This document shows, in pieces, positions 1-9,056 of a stretch of 64,000 nucleotides of DNA. The notes beneath the pieces were generated by a model, which ran no database searches, was not told the DNA's origin, and saw nothing but the letters and a program-made list of their open reading frames with translations. This DNA comes from CAZSDW01 sp964605705 (lineage in GTDB: Bacteria; Fidelibacterota; UBA2242). The position numbers and the translations under genes were made by a program. The stretch covers positions 1 through 64,000 of the forward strand of contig CAZSDW010000002.1 in the NCBI GenBank assembly GCA_964605705.1, in the 5' to 3' direction. Numbering within the stretch: the stretch's first letter is position 1; every line of letters begins with the position of its first letter.

Positions 1-743
1 GAAAAGTCACCGGCAAATGAAGCGATGAGACCGCCGATAATCGCTACGATTCCCATTAGCCATGCCAGCACCAGGCGGCTTGACCATTTCCTGAAAAACA
101 GCGCTGAAAAAGTTGCCGGAATGATCAGGAATGTGAAAACCACCAGCACGCCGCCCAGCCGCACTGAATAGGTAATTACAAAACCCAGGCTGACGTAGAA
201 AAGAAAATCCCACAATTCGGTTTTAGTGTCACTCATGGATTGCTTATGATAGTTTTGTGAAATATTCTTAAAGCGGTAGCGAAAAACCCAGTGGAATAGT
301 CCCACGATGCCATAGATCAGCAAACAGATAAACAGATCATGCCAGCCAGCCCAGAGAATATGACCGGTCAGCATCTCTTCCATGTGGACGTCGCCGCCGG
401 AAGCCATACCGAGCATAAAAAGCGCCCCGGCGGCAGCAATGGCATAGGATACACCGATAATGGCTTCCTGCGGTATCTGAGTGATTCTCTTTCGTGTCAG
501 GGCGTAGAAATAGGAAGCAAGAACGGTGAATCCGAAGGCAAATGTATAGGCTATCCAGCTGCTTTCCTCCACGTACCAAATGAAGAAGGCTAATGCCGAA
601 CCGATTGCCGCCATCTGCGCCAGGGCAATATCGATGAATATGATTTCCCGTTCCAGCACATGAATTCCAAAATAGCTGAAAATGACGATCATCGACAGAC
701 TCACGAAAAACGGGACAGTTATAAAATGAAAGATTTCGTGCAT
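1..743 (-). CDS. Metal ABC transporter permease (ABC-3/ZnuB family), 3' end cut by window
   Basis: Reading frame open from an ATG at 741-743 to the window edge with no stop, giving about 247 residues. The N-terminus (MHEIFHFITVPFFVSL) is followed by alternating hydrophobic segments typical of the ABC-3 permease family that carries Zn2+, Mn2+ or Fe2+ across the inner membrane. It contains the family-type stretch with IIFIDIALAQMAAIGSA near residues 35-52 and an internal PQEAIIGVSYAIAAA segment matching the equivalent QEAIIG region of the next gene. It is the last visible gene of a metal-uptake operon and begins 13 nt after the stop of the sister permease. The ATPase subunit is not visible and may lie beyond base 1. 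Metal specificity cannot be read from the sequence. Confidence 0.85.
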   Translation of the reverse strand, partial: MHEIFHFITVPFFVSLSMIVIFSYFGIHVLEREIIFIDIALAQMAAIGSALAFFIWYVEESSWIAYTFAFGFTVLASYFYALTRKRITQIPQEAIIGVSYAIAAAGALFMLGMASGGDVHMEEMLTGHILWAGWHDLFICLLIYGIVGLFHWVFRYRFKNISQNYHKQSMSDTKTELWDFLFYVSLGFVITYSVRLGGVLVVFTFLIIPATFSALFFRKWSSRLVLAWLMGIVAIIGGLIASFAGDF

Positions 744-756
744 AATCTCCGATTCC

Positions 757-1572
757 TTAATTATGAGTTGTAGTTGCGGGCAGTATCAGCCGTATGATAA
801 TGGCGCCGAAGAAGAAGGCTCCCAATGCCAGTACGATGCTGGGACCATAGGGCAGGTTGAAGCAATAGGACGAAAATAAGCCCAGCATGGAGGCCAGGAA
901 TCCGGTAGTCCAGCCGATGATTAACGAGAGTTTCCAATCGTGGGTGAACAACAGCGCGATGGCTGCCGGAATCATCAGAAAACTGTAAGCCAGCAACACT
1001 CCGGCAATCGGCACTATCAGCACTGTTATAATTCCCTGTGTGATAAAGAAAAGCAGGTCCCAGCGGTTTTCATTTGTGGTGACAATTCCTTCGGTGATTG
1101 AAATAAAGCGTCGCCGAAAACGAAAATGAAACAGTCCCAGGAGTATGTAACAAATGGCAGTTATCCAAACGAGTGACCAGTTGATCCATAACATACAACC
1201 GGATAATGTCTGGGTAACGTAGGCAGCCCCGCCGGACATTTTATCAGCCGCCAACAGGGATACTACCAGTGCGAGACCATATAAAATCCCGATGATAGCC
1301 TCGTGAGGGATTGCATGGTTTTTTGGCTTGACATAGGCTAAGAGATACGAACCGAAAAGAACTGCCAGAAAGGAAATCAGGTAGGAGCCCATGGTTCCGC
1401 CTTCAATGCCGATCCCGATCCCGACGATCACACCAAATGCTGCCAATTGATCGAGCACTAAATCACAAAAAATGATTCCCCGCCGGATAATATGCAATCC
1501 CAGGTAAGTATGCACGGATGTGACAACAAATAACAGTATAATCTGAATTGCAATAAATGATAATGTCTGCAA
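757..1572 (-). CDS. Metal ABC transporter permease (ABC-3 family)
   Basis: Inner-membrane permease with about eight hydrophobic helices, of the family that includes ZnuB, MntB and TroC. The conserved HEAIIGILYGLALVVSLLA segment lies about 90 residues in. I place the start at a TTG at 1570-1572, preceded by an AGGAGAG ribosome-binding site at about 1578-1584. The protein is then 271 residues, usual for the family. A longer in-frame version beginning at 1671 would overlap the binding-protein gene by more than 80 nt and add a non-hydrophobic extension, so it is unlikely. It sits between the binding protein and a second, paralogous permease, suggesting a heterodimeric channel. Membership is clear; the transported metal is not. 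Confidence 0.88.
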   Translation of the reverse strand: MQTLSFIAIQIILLFVVTSVHTYLGLHIIRRGIIFCDLVLDQLAAFGVIVGIGIGIEGGTMGSYLISFLAVLFGSYLLAYVKPKNHAIPHEAIIGILYGLALVVSLLAADKMSGGAAYVTQTLSGCMLWINWSLVWITAICYILLGLFHFRFRRRFISITEGIVTTNENRWDLLFFITQGIITVLIVPIAGVLLAYSFLMIPAAIALLFTHDWKLSLIIGWTTGFLASMLGLFSSYCFNLPYGPSIVLALGAFFFGAIIIRLILPATTTHN

Positions 1573-1588
1573 AATAGTCTCTCCTGAA

Positions 1589-2635
1589 TTAATTGCCCAT
1601 GGCTTTGCTAATCTGATCGATCCAGAGATCAACCAGTTTGAAATTATCCTCGGTGTTCGGAGCGCCGCCAACGGAGAGTGGAAGGAACAATGGCGTTATT
1701 CCGGTTTTGGCAGCGATCGTGTTGGGTTTGCGCTTTTCAAAATAATTGGCTACCAGCATGACCCGAATATTGCGGTCTTTGATCATCCGAATCAGGTGTT
1801 CAACATGCTTGGGAGTGGGTGGAATTCCCGGTTTCTCCTCAATGTAACCAACGACGTTCAATCCAAAATCATGCGCGAAATACGCCCAGTTTTTGTGGTA
1901 AGCGATGACTTCCTTGCCGCGGAAGCTTTCCGCTTTTTGCAGCCAGCCGCCCAGCCGATTATGAAGAGGAGCACCTTGATAATCCCTGTCAAGAAAATCA
2001 AATAATGTTCCCGCATTTAACAGATCGGTCAGTTTTTCGCCACCAATCAGATCGACCAGTTCATCACCGAACATGGCGCAATCGACTTTATCGTTAAAGG
2101 CTTTTTGGTTGGCGGCGTATTCGTCGGCATGGTCGGGATCGACTTTTTGCAGACCGATCATGATGTTTTCGCTGATCTGTTTCCAGTTGAGGGGACTGGT
2201 ATGGATGTGAGGATTTCCGTAAATATGAATATCACCCTCAGCCTGGCTCAGAGCTGTCGTTGGTTTTTGGAGCAATTCGATACCATAGGAAGCGGTTACA
2301 TAACCGGTGGCGCCGTCCATGATATTCTTGTTACGGGCTTTGTCCTGCAGCGTCGTTGCCCACATTTCCAGGTCCAGTCCGGTTGTGACGAACATATCGG
2401 CGTCCCGTAATTTCATCGCCAGACTGGGTTTTGGCGGTACAAAATGAGGATCCTGGTCACCGTGAGACAGATAATCCACGGTGATATAAGTTCCGCCAAT
2501 TTGCTTGGCAATAGCAGCATAATCAGAGAAGGAAGTAACAACCTTCAACGGATAGTGGTTTTCAGCCTGCATTGGGGCAGGAATTAGTAGCATAAGATTT
2601 ATCAGGAACAGGCTTAAATATTTTATTGATCGCAT
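1589..2635 (-). CDS. Periplasmic metal-binding protein of ABC transporter (ZnuA/TroA family)
   Basis: Solute-binding protein of the cluster 9 (ZnuA/TroA) family that delivers a divalent metal to the ABC-3 permeases downstream. A signal peptide ends near PAPMQA. Likely metal ligands are His in GDQDPHFVPP (about residue 63), His in GNPHIHTSP, and His in the IAYHKNWAYFAH region. The stretch between the first two is short and only modestly His-rich (DIHIYGNPHIH). An ATG at 2648-2650 is also in frame, but AAAGGA lies just ahead of the ATG at 2635, so the shorter 348-residue form is preferred. Its stop lies 16 nt before the TTG start of the permease gene. Zn or Mn is an inference from the family. 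Confidence 0.88.
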   Translation of the reverse strand: MRSIKYLSLFLINLMLLIPAPMQAENHYPLKVVTSFSDYAAIAKQIGGTYITVDYLSHGDQDPHFVPPKPSLAMKLRDADMFVTTGLDLEMWATTLQDKARNKNIMDGATGYVTASYGIELLQKPTTALSQAEGDIHIYGNPHIHTSPLNWKQISENIMIGLQKVDPDHADEYAANQKAFNDKVDCAMFGDELVDLIGGEKLTDLLNAGTLFDFLDRDYQGAPLHNRLGGWLQKAESFRGKEVIAYHKNWAYFAHDFGLNVVGYIEEKPGIPPTPKHVEHLIRMIKDRNIRVMLVANYFEKRKPNTIAAKTGITPLFLPLSVGGAPNTEDNFKLVDLWIDQISKAMGN

Positions 2636-2655
2636 ATCGATTCCTTTCATTTCTA

Positions 2656-3918
2656 TTAATAGGCTTCGTGTTTGTGTGGTCCCATCGACCAGACCGTTTG
2701 CAGCATAATGCTGTGATCATTTTCGGCATAACTGCGCTGGGTGTAGCTGTATTGCAGTCGCAGCATGACAAATTCGCTCTGCCAGAAATCAAGGGTGGGA
2801 CTCAGGTCCCATTCGGTTTTTTTAGCAGCATCCCAGGGTAATTCCGAGTAGCTATAGCGCAGTCCGATCCAATACTGCATTCCAATTCGATTGCTGATAT
2901 AGGAGTAGAAATTCAAACGGTCCCGGTTGCCCTGTGCGGTTTCCATCCGGCTGAATATGATTTCGTTGCGACATTCGAACGTCCGGTAATGTTCCCTGCC
3001 AATCGGTACCCATTTGTAAGCGAGATCCAAACCAGCCAGTTGCGTCTGGTATTTTAACGCATCATCATTAAATCCCTGGGCGCCGGACAATCCGATTTCC
3101 AGGTAGGTATTGCGATTGAGATCATAATAATTTTTCAGGTGACCGACTAACAGAACGTTATTGCCGGTATCGCTAAAACAGATGCCGTCCCCGCCGGTGC
3201 TGATTTCCAGATCAATGCTATTAACATGAGCCCAGAGTGGTGGCAGGAGAATATTGGCAGCGAGTCCGGTCCCCGCCAATCCATCCATACCAAAAAGATT
3301 GGTCAGCGCACTCGGTCGGTCGATCTGGGGTAAACCATGAGTGTGCCAGCGGTTGAGTATCCCGAATTGATGAAGAAATTTTCCTATCTTCAAATTTATG
3401 TTGGCCGGTAAATTAAGCCATTCCATATAGGCTTCTTCAATCTCAAGACTTCCATCGCCGGGAACGCCCATGAAAAACTTTCCGCGGGTAAATGGATCCA
3501 AAGGCGCGATGATGTGAAATTCAGCCTCCCGCATTGTAAAACGATTACGACCATCGGTAAATTCGCTCGGTTCGGTTATTAATGCGCTGTTTCCCGAAGT
3601 CATGCTGCCGACAAAATCACCGGTCAGGCTGATATTCGGATTCAATGCCTGGAGTTGCCGTTGCCCACCCCGAAAGACCCGGATTGTCAGGTTCTCGTCT
3701 TTCTTCTTTTCCTGAGCCATTGTCCCGGCATCCTGCAGGAGTTTTTCCAGTTCTGAAGCCGCGAGTTCTTTTTCTTTTTCAGCTTTCAGAATTTCAACCT
3801 GTTCCTTTAGTGACTGAATTTCGGCTTGAATATCGTCCGGCGAATTTTGCTGTGCCAGGAGCAGGCTGAAGGGTATGAGCACTTGCATACATAGTATATG
3901 CAGAAATTTATTATGCAT
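2656..3918 (-). CDS. Outer-membrane beta-barrel protein with N-terminal coiled coil, metal-operon associated
   Basis: 420 residues. A signal peptide (about residues 1-22) is followed by a charged coiled coil (about 25-70, ESLKEQVEILKAEKEKEL style) and then alternating aromatic/hydrophobic strands with terminal pairs such as LRLQYSYTQRSY, typical of an outer-membrane barrel. Segments such as FFMGVPGDGSLEIEEAYMEW and LKIGKFLHQFGILNRWHTHG resemble proteins often found beside zinc uptake genes. It sits directly upstream of the binding protein, with only a few bases between stop and start, and after the His-rich small protein. A role as a metal-specific porin is inferred from context; no TonB box was identified. 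An AAGGGGG ribosome site precedes the ATG. Confidence 0.7.
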   Translation of the reverse strand: MHNKFLHILCMQVLIPFSLLLAQQNSPDDIQAEIQSLKEQVEILKAEKEKELAASELEKLLQDAGTMAQEKKKDENLTIRVFRGGQRQLQALNPNISLTGDFVGSMTSGNSALITEPSEFTDGRNRFTMREAEFHIIAPLDPFTRGKFFMGVPGDGSLEIEEAYMEWLNLPANINLKIGKFLHQFGILNRWHTHGLPQIDRPSALTNLFGMDGLAGTGLAANILLPPLWAHVNSIDLEISTGGDGICFSDTGNNVLLVGHLKNYYDLNRNTYLEIGLSGAQGFNDDALKYQTQLAGLDLAYKWVPIGREHYRTFECRNEIIFSRMETAQGNRDRLNFYSYISNRIGMQYWIGLRYSYSELPWDAAKKTEWDLSPTLDFWQSEFVMLRLQYSYTQRSYAENDHSIMLQTVWSMGPHKHEAY

Positions 3919-3970
3919 ATTTTCCCCCTTGTGGGTTTGAGTGTTCTAAAATTTTATAAGAGAATTTTTT

Positions 3971-4288
3971 TTATGCCTGGGCGGCAATTGGGGGAGCGCG
4001 GGAAAAGTGAGATTCCTGAACCGTATCGTGAATCCGGTGGATCTCAGTAAAATCAATAAAAATAGCAATCTGTTCAACCGGATTCAGGATATTATTGATG
4101 AAGCTGAGAACTTCAGAGAAATCAGATTGAGACTGAGATTCCCAGATACAGGCAGGACAATCATCGTGAAAGGAAAAATCTTCTTCATGATTGTGAAATG
4201 CCGAACTGAATGATGAGATTACGAAATATAAAAGCAGAAAAGGAAATAAGTACTTCTGCAGATTTCTTCGATTGTATTTGATCATCAT
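3971..4288 (-). CDS. Small exported His/Cys protein, DUF2946-like
   Basis: 105 residues with a hydrophobic N-terminal segment (about 14-30) and a compact metal-ligand cluster, AFHNHEEDFSFHDDCPACIW, holding three His and a CxxC. It ends in a short SRAPP-type tail. This layout (signal/TM, His-rich stretch, CPxC, C-terminal RAPP/RGPP) is that of DUF2946-like proteins, commonly encoded beside metal transporters. It is the first gene of the metal operon. Role inferred: periplasmic metal binding or sensing. Two ATGs are adjacent at the start, with no strong ribosome site. Family assignment is by pattern only. Confidence 0.55.
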   Translation of the reverse strand: MMIKYNRRNLQKYLFPFLLLYFVISSFSSAFHNHEEDFSFHDDCPACIWESQSQSDFSEVLSFINNILNPVEQIAIFIDFTEIHRIHDTVQESHFSRAPPIAAQA

Positions 4289-4308
4289 TAAAGACTCAAC
4301 AATAGGAA

Positions 4309-4337
4309 AAAATACCGTTTATTCTTGGACATGGCAA
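4309..4337 (-). promoter_or_regulatory. Candidate sigma-70 promoter for the metal-uptake operon
   Basis: On the minus strand TTGCCA (4332-4337) and TATTTT (4309-4314) are separated by exactly 17 nt. They lie about 20-50 nt upstream of the small His/Cys protein start and just after the asparagine synthetase stop. The -35 matches 5/6 and the -10 matches 4/6 of the consensus. No clear Zur- or MntR-type palindrome overlaps it. Confidence 0.4.
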
Positions 4338-4357
4338 GAGTTTTTCTTTCGATTAAA

Positions 4358-6058
4358 TCAATAAGCAGCTGTATGAACCTCTACTGCGCGACCGGAAGGA
4401 TCAGCTTTGTCTTTCCAGGCTTTTTCCCATTCCAGGGCAATCGCAGTACTGCAGGCAATACTGGGTTCCACAAAAACCGCCTGAATCGAGGCTGGTTCCG
4501 GAAAGTGTTCTTCGAAGATCATGCGATACAGGTATGCTTCTCTGCTTGCCGGCGTATTTATTGGGAAACGGTATGCCCGGTTTTTGAACATTTCATCGCT
4601 GACTCTTGCTTCGGCATAATCTTTCAGACCATCGATCCAGCCATAGCCGACACCATCGGAGAATTGTTCTTTCTGGCGCCAGAGCACACTTTTTGGTAAA
4701 TAGGGTTCTTGCTCAGTATCGAAAATAGAACGCATCAGGTATTTTTCCATGCGTCCATTGGCTTTGTCGATCATTTTGTACTTTGGATCAAGATTCATTG
4801 CCACATCGAGAAAGGCTTTATCCAGGAACGGTACCCGGGCTTCAATTCCCCAGGCTGCCATGGATTTGTTTGCCCGCAGGCAATCATAATAATGCAGTTT
4901 TTCGACTTTCCGAACGGTTTCCTTGTAAAATTCTTCCGGACTGGGTGCTTTATGAAAATAGAGATAACCGCCGAAAACCTCGTCAGCGCCTTCACCGGTA
5001 AAAACCATCTTGATGCCCATGGCTTTGATTTTTCGTGCCATCAGGTACATCGGCGTCGAGGCGCGTACCGTCGTGACATCAAAGGTTTCGATGTGATAAA
5101 TGACATCGGATAATGCATCCAGACCTTCCTGAAGCGTATAGGTGAATTCATGATGAACGGTTCCCAGAAATTCAGCAACCTTCCGGGCATTTTCAAAATC
5201 AGGGGCGTTTTCCAGACCGATACAGAAGGAGTGCATCCGGGGCCACCAGGCGCGGCTTTTTTCGTGATCTTCCACGCGCATCTCAGCATGGCGATTTACG
5301 ATTGATGATACCAGTGATGAATCGAGTCCGCCGGAAAGCAATACGCCGAACGGAACATCGCACATCATGCGCTTCACGACAGCTTCCTCAAAGGTTTTTT
5401 TTAATTTATCAATATCGAGCGGATTTTTCGGTATGGTTTCAGTATGCCGCCATGTCGGGTCGTAATACCGTTTCAATTCGCCGTTGGAATAGACATGACC
5501 TGGAGGGAAGGGTTCGAAGCGCTGGCAGACGTCCTTTAGGGCTTTCATTTCCGAGGCGAACCAGGTGCTGCCGTCAGCGCCCCAACCCCAGAAAAGCGGA
5601 ACGACGCCAATCGGATCCCGGGCGGCAATAAAATTGCCGGTCTTTTCATCGGAAAGCACAAAGGCGAAAACGCCATCAAGGTCATTTGCCAGATCGGCGC
5701 CCTTTTCCTCATAAAGGTGAATGATGATCTCGCAGTCTGAATGAGTGGCAAATTTATGGGATTTTTTTAAAGTCGTTTGCAGTTGTTCATGATTATAGAT
5801 TTCACCATTGACTGCCAGGGCGAGATTGCGATGTTCATTGAAAAGTGGTTGAGCACCGCCTTCAGGATCGACAATCGCCAAGCGTTCATGAGCCAGTACA
5901 TGGTATTTCGGATTATTCTCATCCCTGGATATTTGCTGAACATGCAATCCACTCCAGTCGGGACCGCGATGTCTCAGACATTTAGCCTGTGCCACTAATC
6001 TCGGTCGGAGACTGCCGATATTTTCACTGCTGCCTAATACTGCAACTATTCCACACAT
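4358..6058 (-). CDS. asnB: Asparagine synthetase B, glutamine-hydrolysing
   Basis: Makes asparagine from aspartate, glutamine and ATP in the cytoplasm. The chain starts MCGIVAVLG, placing the glutaminase nucleophile Cys2 at the mature N-terminus; LAVNGEIYNH (about 81-90) belongs to the same Ntn-type glutaminase domain. The synthetase domain has the pyrophosphate loop VLLSGGLDSSLV (about 239-250) and FTGEGADEVFGGY further on. Length 566 residues is close to the E. coli AsnB class (about 554). It is monocistronic or at the end of a unit: about 210 nt separate it from the upstream lipoprotein gene, and a separate promoter candidate serves the gene downstream. Confidence 0.97.
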   Translation of the reverse strand: MCGIVAVLGSSENIGSLRPRLVAQAKCLRHRGPDWSGLHVQQISRDENNPKYHVLAHERLAIVDPEGGAQPLFNEHRNLALAVNGEIYNHEQLQTTLKKSHKFATHSDCEIIIHLYEEKGADLANDLDGVFAFVLSDEKTGNFIAARDPIGVVPLFWGWGADGSTWFASEMKALKDVCQRFEPFPPGHVYSNGELKRYYDPTWRHTETIPKNPLDIDKLKKTFEEAVVKRMMCDVPFGVLLSGGLDSSLVSSIVNRHAEMRVEDHEKSRAWWPRMHSFCIGLENAPDFENARKVAEFLGTVHHEFTYTLQEGLDALSDVIYHIETFDVTTVRASTPMYLMARKIKAMGIKMVFTGEGADEVFGGYLYFHKAPSPEEFYKETVRKVEKLHYYDCLRANKSMAAWGIEARVPFLDKAFLDVAMNLDPKYKMIDKANGRMEKYLMRSIFDTEQEPYLPKSVLWRQKEQFSDGVGYGWIDGLKDYAEARVSDEMFKNRAYRFPINTPASREAYLYRMIFEEHFPEPASIQAVFVEPSIACSTAIALEWEKAWKDKADPSGRAVEVHTAAY

Positions 6059-6269
6059 TGCTTGACTCCGGTTCTACTTTTTCCCTGTACGAAAATAAAA
6101 ATTTAAAAATTAAGCCATCCGGTTAAGGAAGGAACGAAGATATTAAATTTTTTTTAAGAATATTTTGAATGATAAATAGTACATTGCCAGACCAAAGTAA
6201 TAGAAAATCGCGATGAGCAAATTATAACAATATCTGCACCAATGTCAATATGCGAATCATTATTGTTGT

Positions 6270-6983
6270 TTACTTGTGAAGGTATTCTGAACAGGGCTGA
6301 TTGGATTTGACAATTAACATTGAATTCTTTCGAATAACGAATTCCGATAAACCGATTTCGGAATTCTCCGAACCCCAGTCATAAGTGTAACCAAGACGAG
6401 TCCATGGATAACGCATTGGTGAGTAAGAATATTCGGCATTTTCCTGAAACCAGAAAATATAACTGCTGTCCGTCCCGGCGGGAAATTCGAGTTCGCAAAC
6501 CGAATCGGTGATTTCATTATCCGGTGCCGGTCGGAACAGATCAGTCGGCTTGACCCATAACTCGACAATATGACTATAGCCATCATGAGGTGGCAGTCCC
6601 AGCAATTGCTCGATTCTCAGGAGAGTATCCTTGTCGATATTGTGATCTTTTGACCAGTCGTTAATCTCGGGGACGACCGTTACCCAGATGTCGCCCCATT
6701 CATTGAAGATTGTATCTCCGGTGATATAGCTATCGGGATATTTTGTGAAAGTGCCGACCAGCAGGAGAGAGTCCGACCGGATCAGATAATCATTACGATC
6801 TGTAATGGCAATCAAGTTCGAGGAAATTTCGTTTTCATCAGCGGTCATTGCATCAATGATGGCGCTTTGATACTGTTCCTGAAGGCTGAGCCTTTCTTGA
6901 CTGCATGATGAGTGAAATAATAACACTAAAAGCATTAAGGAAAATATAAGCGGGGAGTAATTTTTTAAGTTAAAAATCACCAC
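6270..6983 (-). CDS. Putative lipoprotein of unknown function
   Basis: 237 residues starting GTG GTG, overlapping the end of rsgA by 14 nt, so probably translationally coupled. The N-terminus has a hydrophobic stretch followed by HSSCSQ, a plausible but non-ideal lipobox with Cys at about residue 27. The rest is mixed alpha/beta, acidic, with several Trp and no motif I can place (for example PPHDGYSHIVELWVKPTDLF). It could simply be a secreted protein. No function is proposed. Confidence 0.6.
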   Translation of the reverse strand: MVIFNLKNYSPLIFSLMLLVLLFHSSCSQERLSLQEQYQSAIIDAMTADENEISSNLIAITDRNDYLIRSDSLLLVGTFTKYPDSYITGDTIFNEWGDIWVTVVPEINDWSKDHNIDKDTLLRIEQLLGLPPHDGYSHIVELWVKPTDLFRPAPDNEITDSVCELEFPAGTDSSYIFWFQENAEYSYSPMRYPWTRLGYTYDWGSENSEIGLSEFVIRKNSMLIVKSNQPCSEYLHK

Positions 6984-8049
6984 GTGGTCTCTTCAAATTG
7001 TTTTTCATTACGGCTTTAACCATTTTGCCAAAACCCTTATCCTTTTGTCTTTTCTCGATATAGGACATTTCATAATAATCGGATTCTTTTTGCATCTTGA
7101 TATAATTCCGGTAGCGTTCTCTGGATAGAGAGCCATCTTTTAATGCTTTTTGAACCGCACAGCCTTTTTCTTGTTCATGACTGCAGTTCGAGAATTTACA
7201 ATTTTCAGTCAATGTAATTATATCGGAAAAGGTGGTACTCAGTCCGGTTTCAACTTCGAAATTCCCAAGTTCTCTCAAACCGGGATTGTCGATTATCATG
7301 GCACTGCTATCCAGAAAAATTAATTGACGTTGGGTAGTTGTATGCCTGCCTCTGCTATCGAATTCCCGGACTGCCTGAGTTTTTATTAAATCATCACCAA
7401 TTAGGGTATTTAAAAGGGTACTTTTCCCAACTCCCGATGAGCCTAAAAGGCAATAAGTTTTTCCGGGATGCAGTAGTTGCTGAACTGTTTCAATGCCCAT
7501 TCCATTCGTATTACTGAAGGGATAAATATTTTGCAGACCGGTCCTTTCCTGAATTTCGGCAATTCTTACCTTTAATTCTTCATCTTCAATCAGGTCCTGT
7601 TTGCTTAACAGAATAAGGGATTCAGCCCCGGCTTCATTGATCATGACCAGATAGCGTTCCAAACGGGGAAGACTGTAATCCTGGTCGAGTGATTGCATGA
7701 TCAGCGCAACGTCAATATTGGCGGCAATTAACTGAAAATCAACATTTTTGCCGGGAGTCTTGCGTTTTAGAATGGTTTTGCGTGGGAATAAACCGTGAAT
7801 GACAGCAAAGGAGTTATCGTCGAAAAATTCGACATAGACCCAATCTCCAACTGCCGGATAATCCAGTGGAGATGTTGCATTATATAGGAGTTTGCCACTG
7901 ATTTCTGCCGGGATTTCACCCAATTCACTTTTTATGATATACCGGTCACGTGCAACAGAAATGATCCGTGCCGGTTGATAAAAGGTGATAAGGTCCTGAT
8001 TAATGTTGTTTTTGAACCAGTCCGAAAAACCGATATCTGCAATTGTCAT
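6970..8049 (-). CDS. rsgA: Small ribosomal subunit biogenesis GTPase RsgA
   Basis: Circularly permuted GTPase that helps mature the 30S subunit. An OB-fold-like N-terminal domain (about 25-95) is followed by the G motifs in permuted order: G4 as LLSKQDL (about 147-153), G1 GSSGVGKST (about 203-211) and G3 DNPGLRE (about 258). A C-terminal zinc knuckle follows, CKFSNCSHEQEKGC. SKQD replaces the more usual NKxD in G4. The C-terminus is Lys/Arg rich, suiting rRNA contact. Length 359 residues is slightly above average for the family. It is followed by an overlapping lipoprotein gene. Confidence 0.95.
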   Translation of the reverse strand: MTIADIGFSDWFKNNINQDLITFYQPARIISVARDRYIIKSELGEIPAEISGKLLYNATSPLDYPAVGDWVYVEFFDDNSFAVIHGLFPRKTILKRKTPGKNVDFQLIAANIDVALIMQSLDQDYSLPRLERYLVMINEAGAESLILLSKQDLIEDEELKVRIAEIQERTGLQNIYPFSNTNGMGIETVQQLLHPGKTYCLLGSSGVGKSTLLNTLIGDDLIKTQAVREFDSRGRHTTTQRQLIFLDSSAMIIDNPGLRELGNFEVETGLSTTFSDIITLTENCKFSNCSHEQEKGCAVQKALKDGSLSRERYRNYIKMQKESDYYEMSYIEKRQKDKGFGKMVKAVMKNNLKRPRGDF

Positions 8050-8129
8050 TTTTTCCTCTGATCCTATTGAGAAGATTGGTTAGTATAATTGTAAATATAA
8101 TTCAGGATGGGTCATAGAAAGTAGATATT

Positions 8130-8960
8130 TTATTTCTGACAGCTCGGGCAGAAATAAGCAGCGCCGCCGAGATACTGGATTTTTTGAATAATAGCATGAC
8201 ACTGCGGGCAAGACTTTCCCGCGGCATTTTTATCCATTTTACGAGTATAACCACCGGGATTTCCGAAAAGATCGTATTCATCATTCCGCCCATTTTGATG
8301 GATAACCTCATTCACGGTGTCGATAATTGTCTGATAGAGATTCTTGCGCTCAGTATCCGAAAGGTCTGCAATTGGACGCTTGGGATTCAGTCTCGCATTG
8401 AACATGATATCCTGTGCAATGGCATTGCCCAATCCGGGAATATCCTGATTCTGGGTCAGGAGTCCCTTGACACTCTGGCTACCTCTTTTCAGTATATCAG
8501 TAATTAATTTTGAGAAGTGCTCGAATGTAAAACCTTCATCCAGTGGCGTAAACTTCATGTCTTTAATGTATTTACTTTCCCGTTCCCGACCTTTTTCATA
8601 CAGTTCCATCGCACCCCACATCTGAGTTGTCACGGTGAAGAAGGAGTCATCTTCAAATTCAAGGTAGAGGTGATATTTTTTCGGGACTGTTGAACCTGAC
8701 CGGTGGTAAAGTATCTTACCGCCGCATTCTCCGAGTACGAGAGTATAATCAGGTTCCATGGAAATTACCATCCAGCGCCCTAATGGATAGGCATTGCCAA
8801 CGCTTTTTCCTCTGATCAGTTTCTCAAACTCGGTATGTGTCCGATTGTACCATACGAATTTGTGTGGTGAGTTGCCGAGAGTGCCGCGTCGAACAATTTT
8901 GCCCTTGAGTGTGTTGCTGATTTGCCGGGCAAGGACTGTATATTCTGGTAATTCAAACAT
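8130..8960 (-). CDS. Fpg/Nei-family protein lacking the catalytic proline
   Basis: 276 residues, matching the formamidopyrimidine-DNA glycosylase fold: helix-two-turn-helix part TQNQDIPGLGNAIAQDI, and a C-terminal zinc finger with two CxxC pairs (CPQCHAIIQ then FCPSCQK). The N-terminus reads MFELPEYTV. In classical Fpg (MPELPEV) the exposed Pro is the Schiff-base nucleophile; here that position is Phe, while the adjacent Glu is kept. I recall a side branch of the family with MIELPEA-type starts. The start is firm because the motif begins at the first codon. DNA binding is likely; classical glycosylase/lyase activity is doubtful. Confidence 0.85.
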   Translation of the reverse strand: MFELPEYTVLARQISNTLKGKIVRRGTLGNSPHKFVWYNRTHTEFEKLIRGKSVGNAYPLGRWMVISMEPDYTLVLGECGGKILYHRSGSTVPKKYHLYLEFEDDSFFTVTTQMWGAMELYEKGRERESKYIKDMKFTPLDEGFTFEHFSKLITDILKRGSQSVKGLLTQNQDIPGLGNAIAQDIMFNARLNPKRPIADLSDTERKNLYQTIIDTVNEVIHQNGRNDEYDLFGNPGGYTRKMDKNAAGKSCPQCHAIIQKIQYLGGAAYFCPSCQK

Positions 8961-9056
8961 AATTCCCTCCCAAATATAGTATTGAATTCACAATGGTAAA
9001 TTAATAGAACTCAATGATTATTGATAAATGATTTGTGAATGGTATTAAATATTCTG

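Noticed and set aside
1573..1671. Extended N-terminus for the ABC permease
   Set aside because: It would lie inside the binding-protein gene and is not hydrophobic; the TTG at 1572 has a better ribosome site.
4709..5113. Plus-strand open frame inside asnB
   Set aside because: Antisense to conserved asparagine synthetase sequence and without features of its own.
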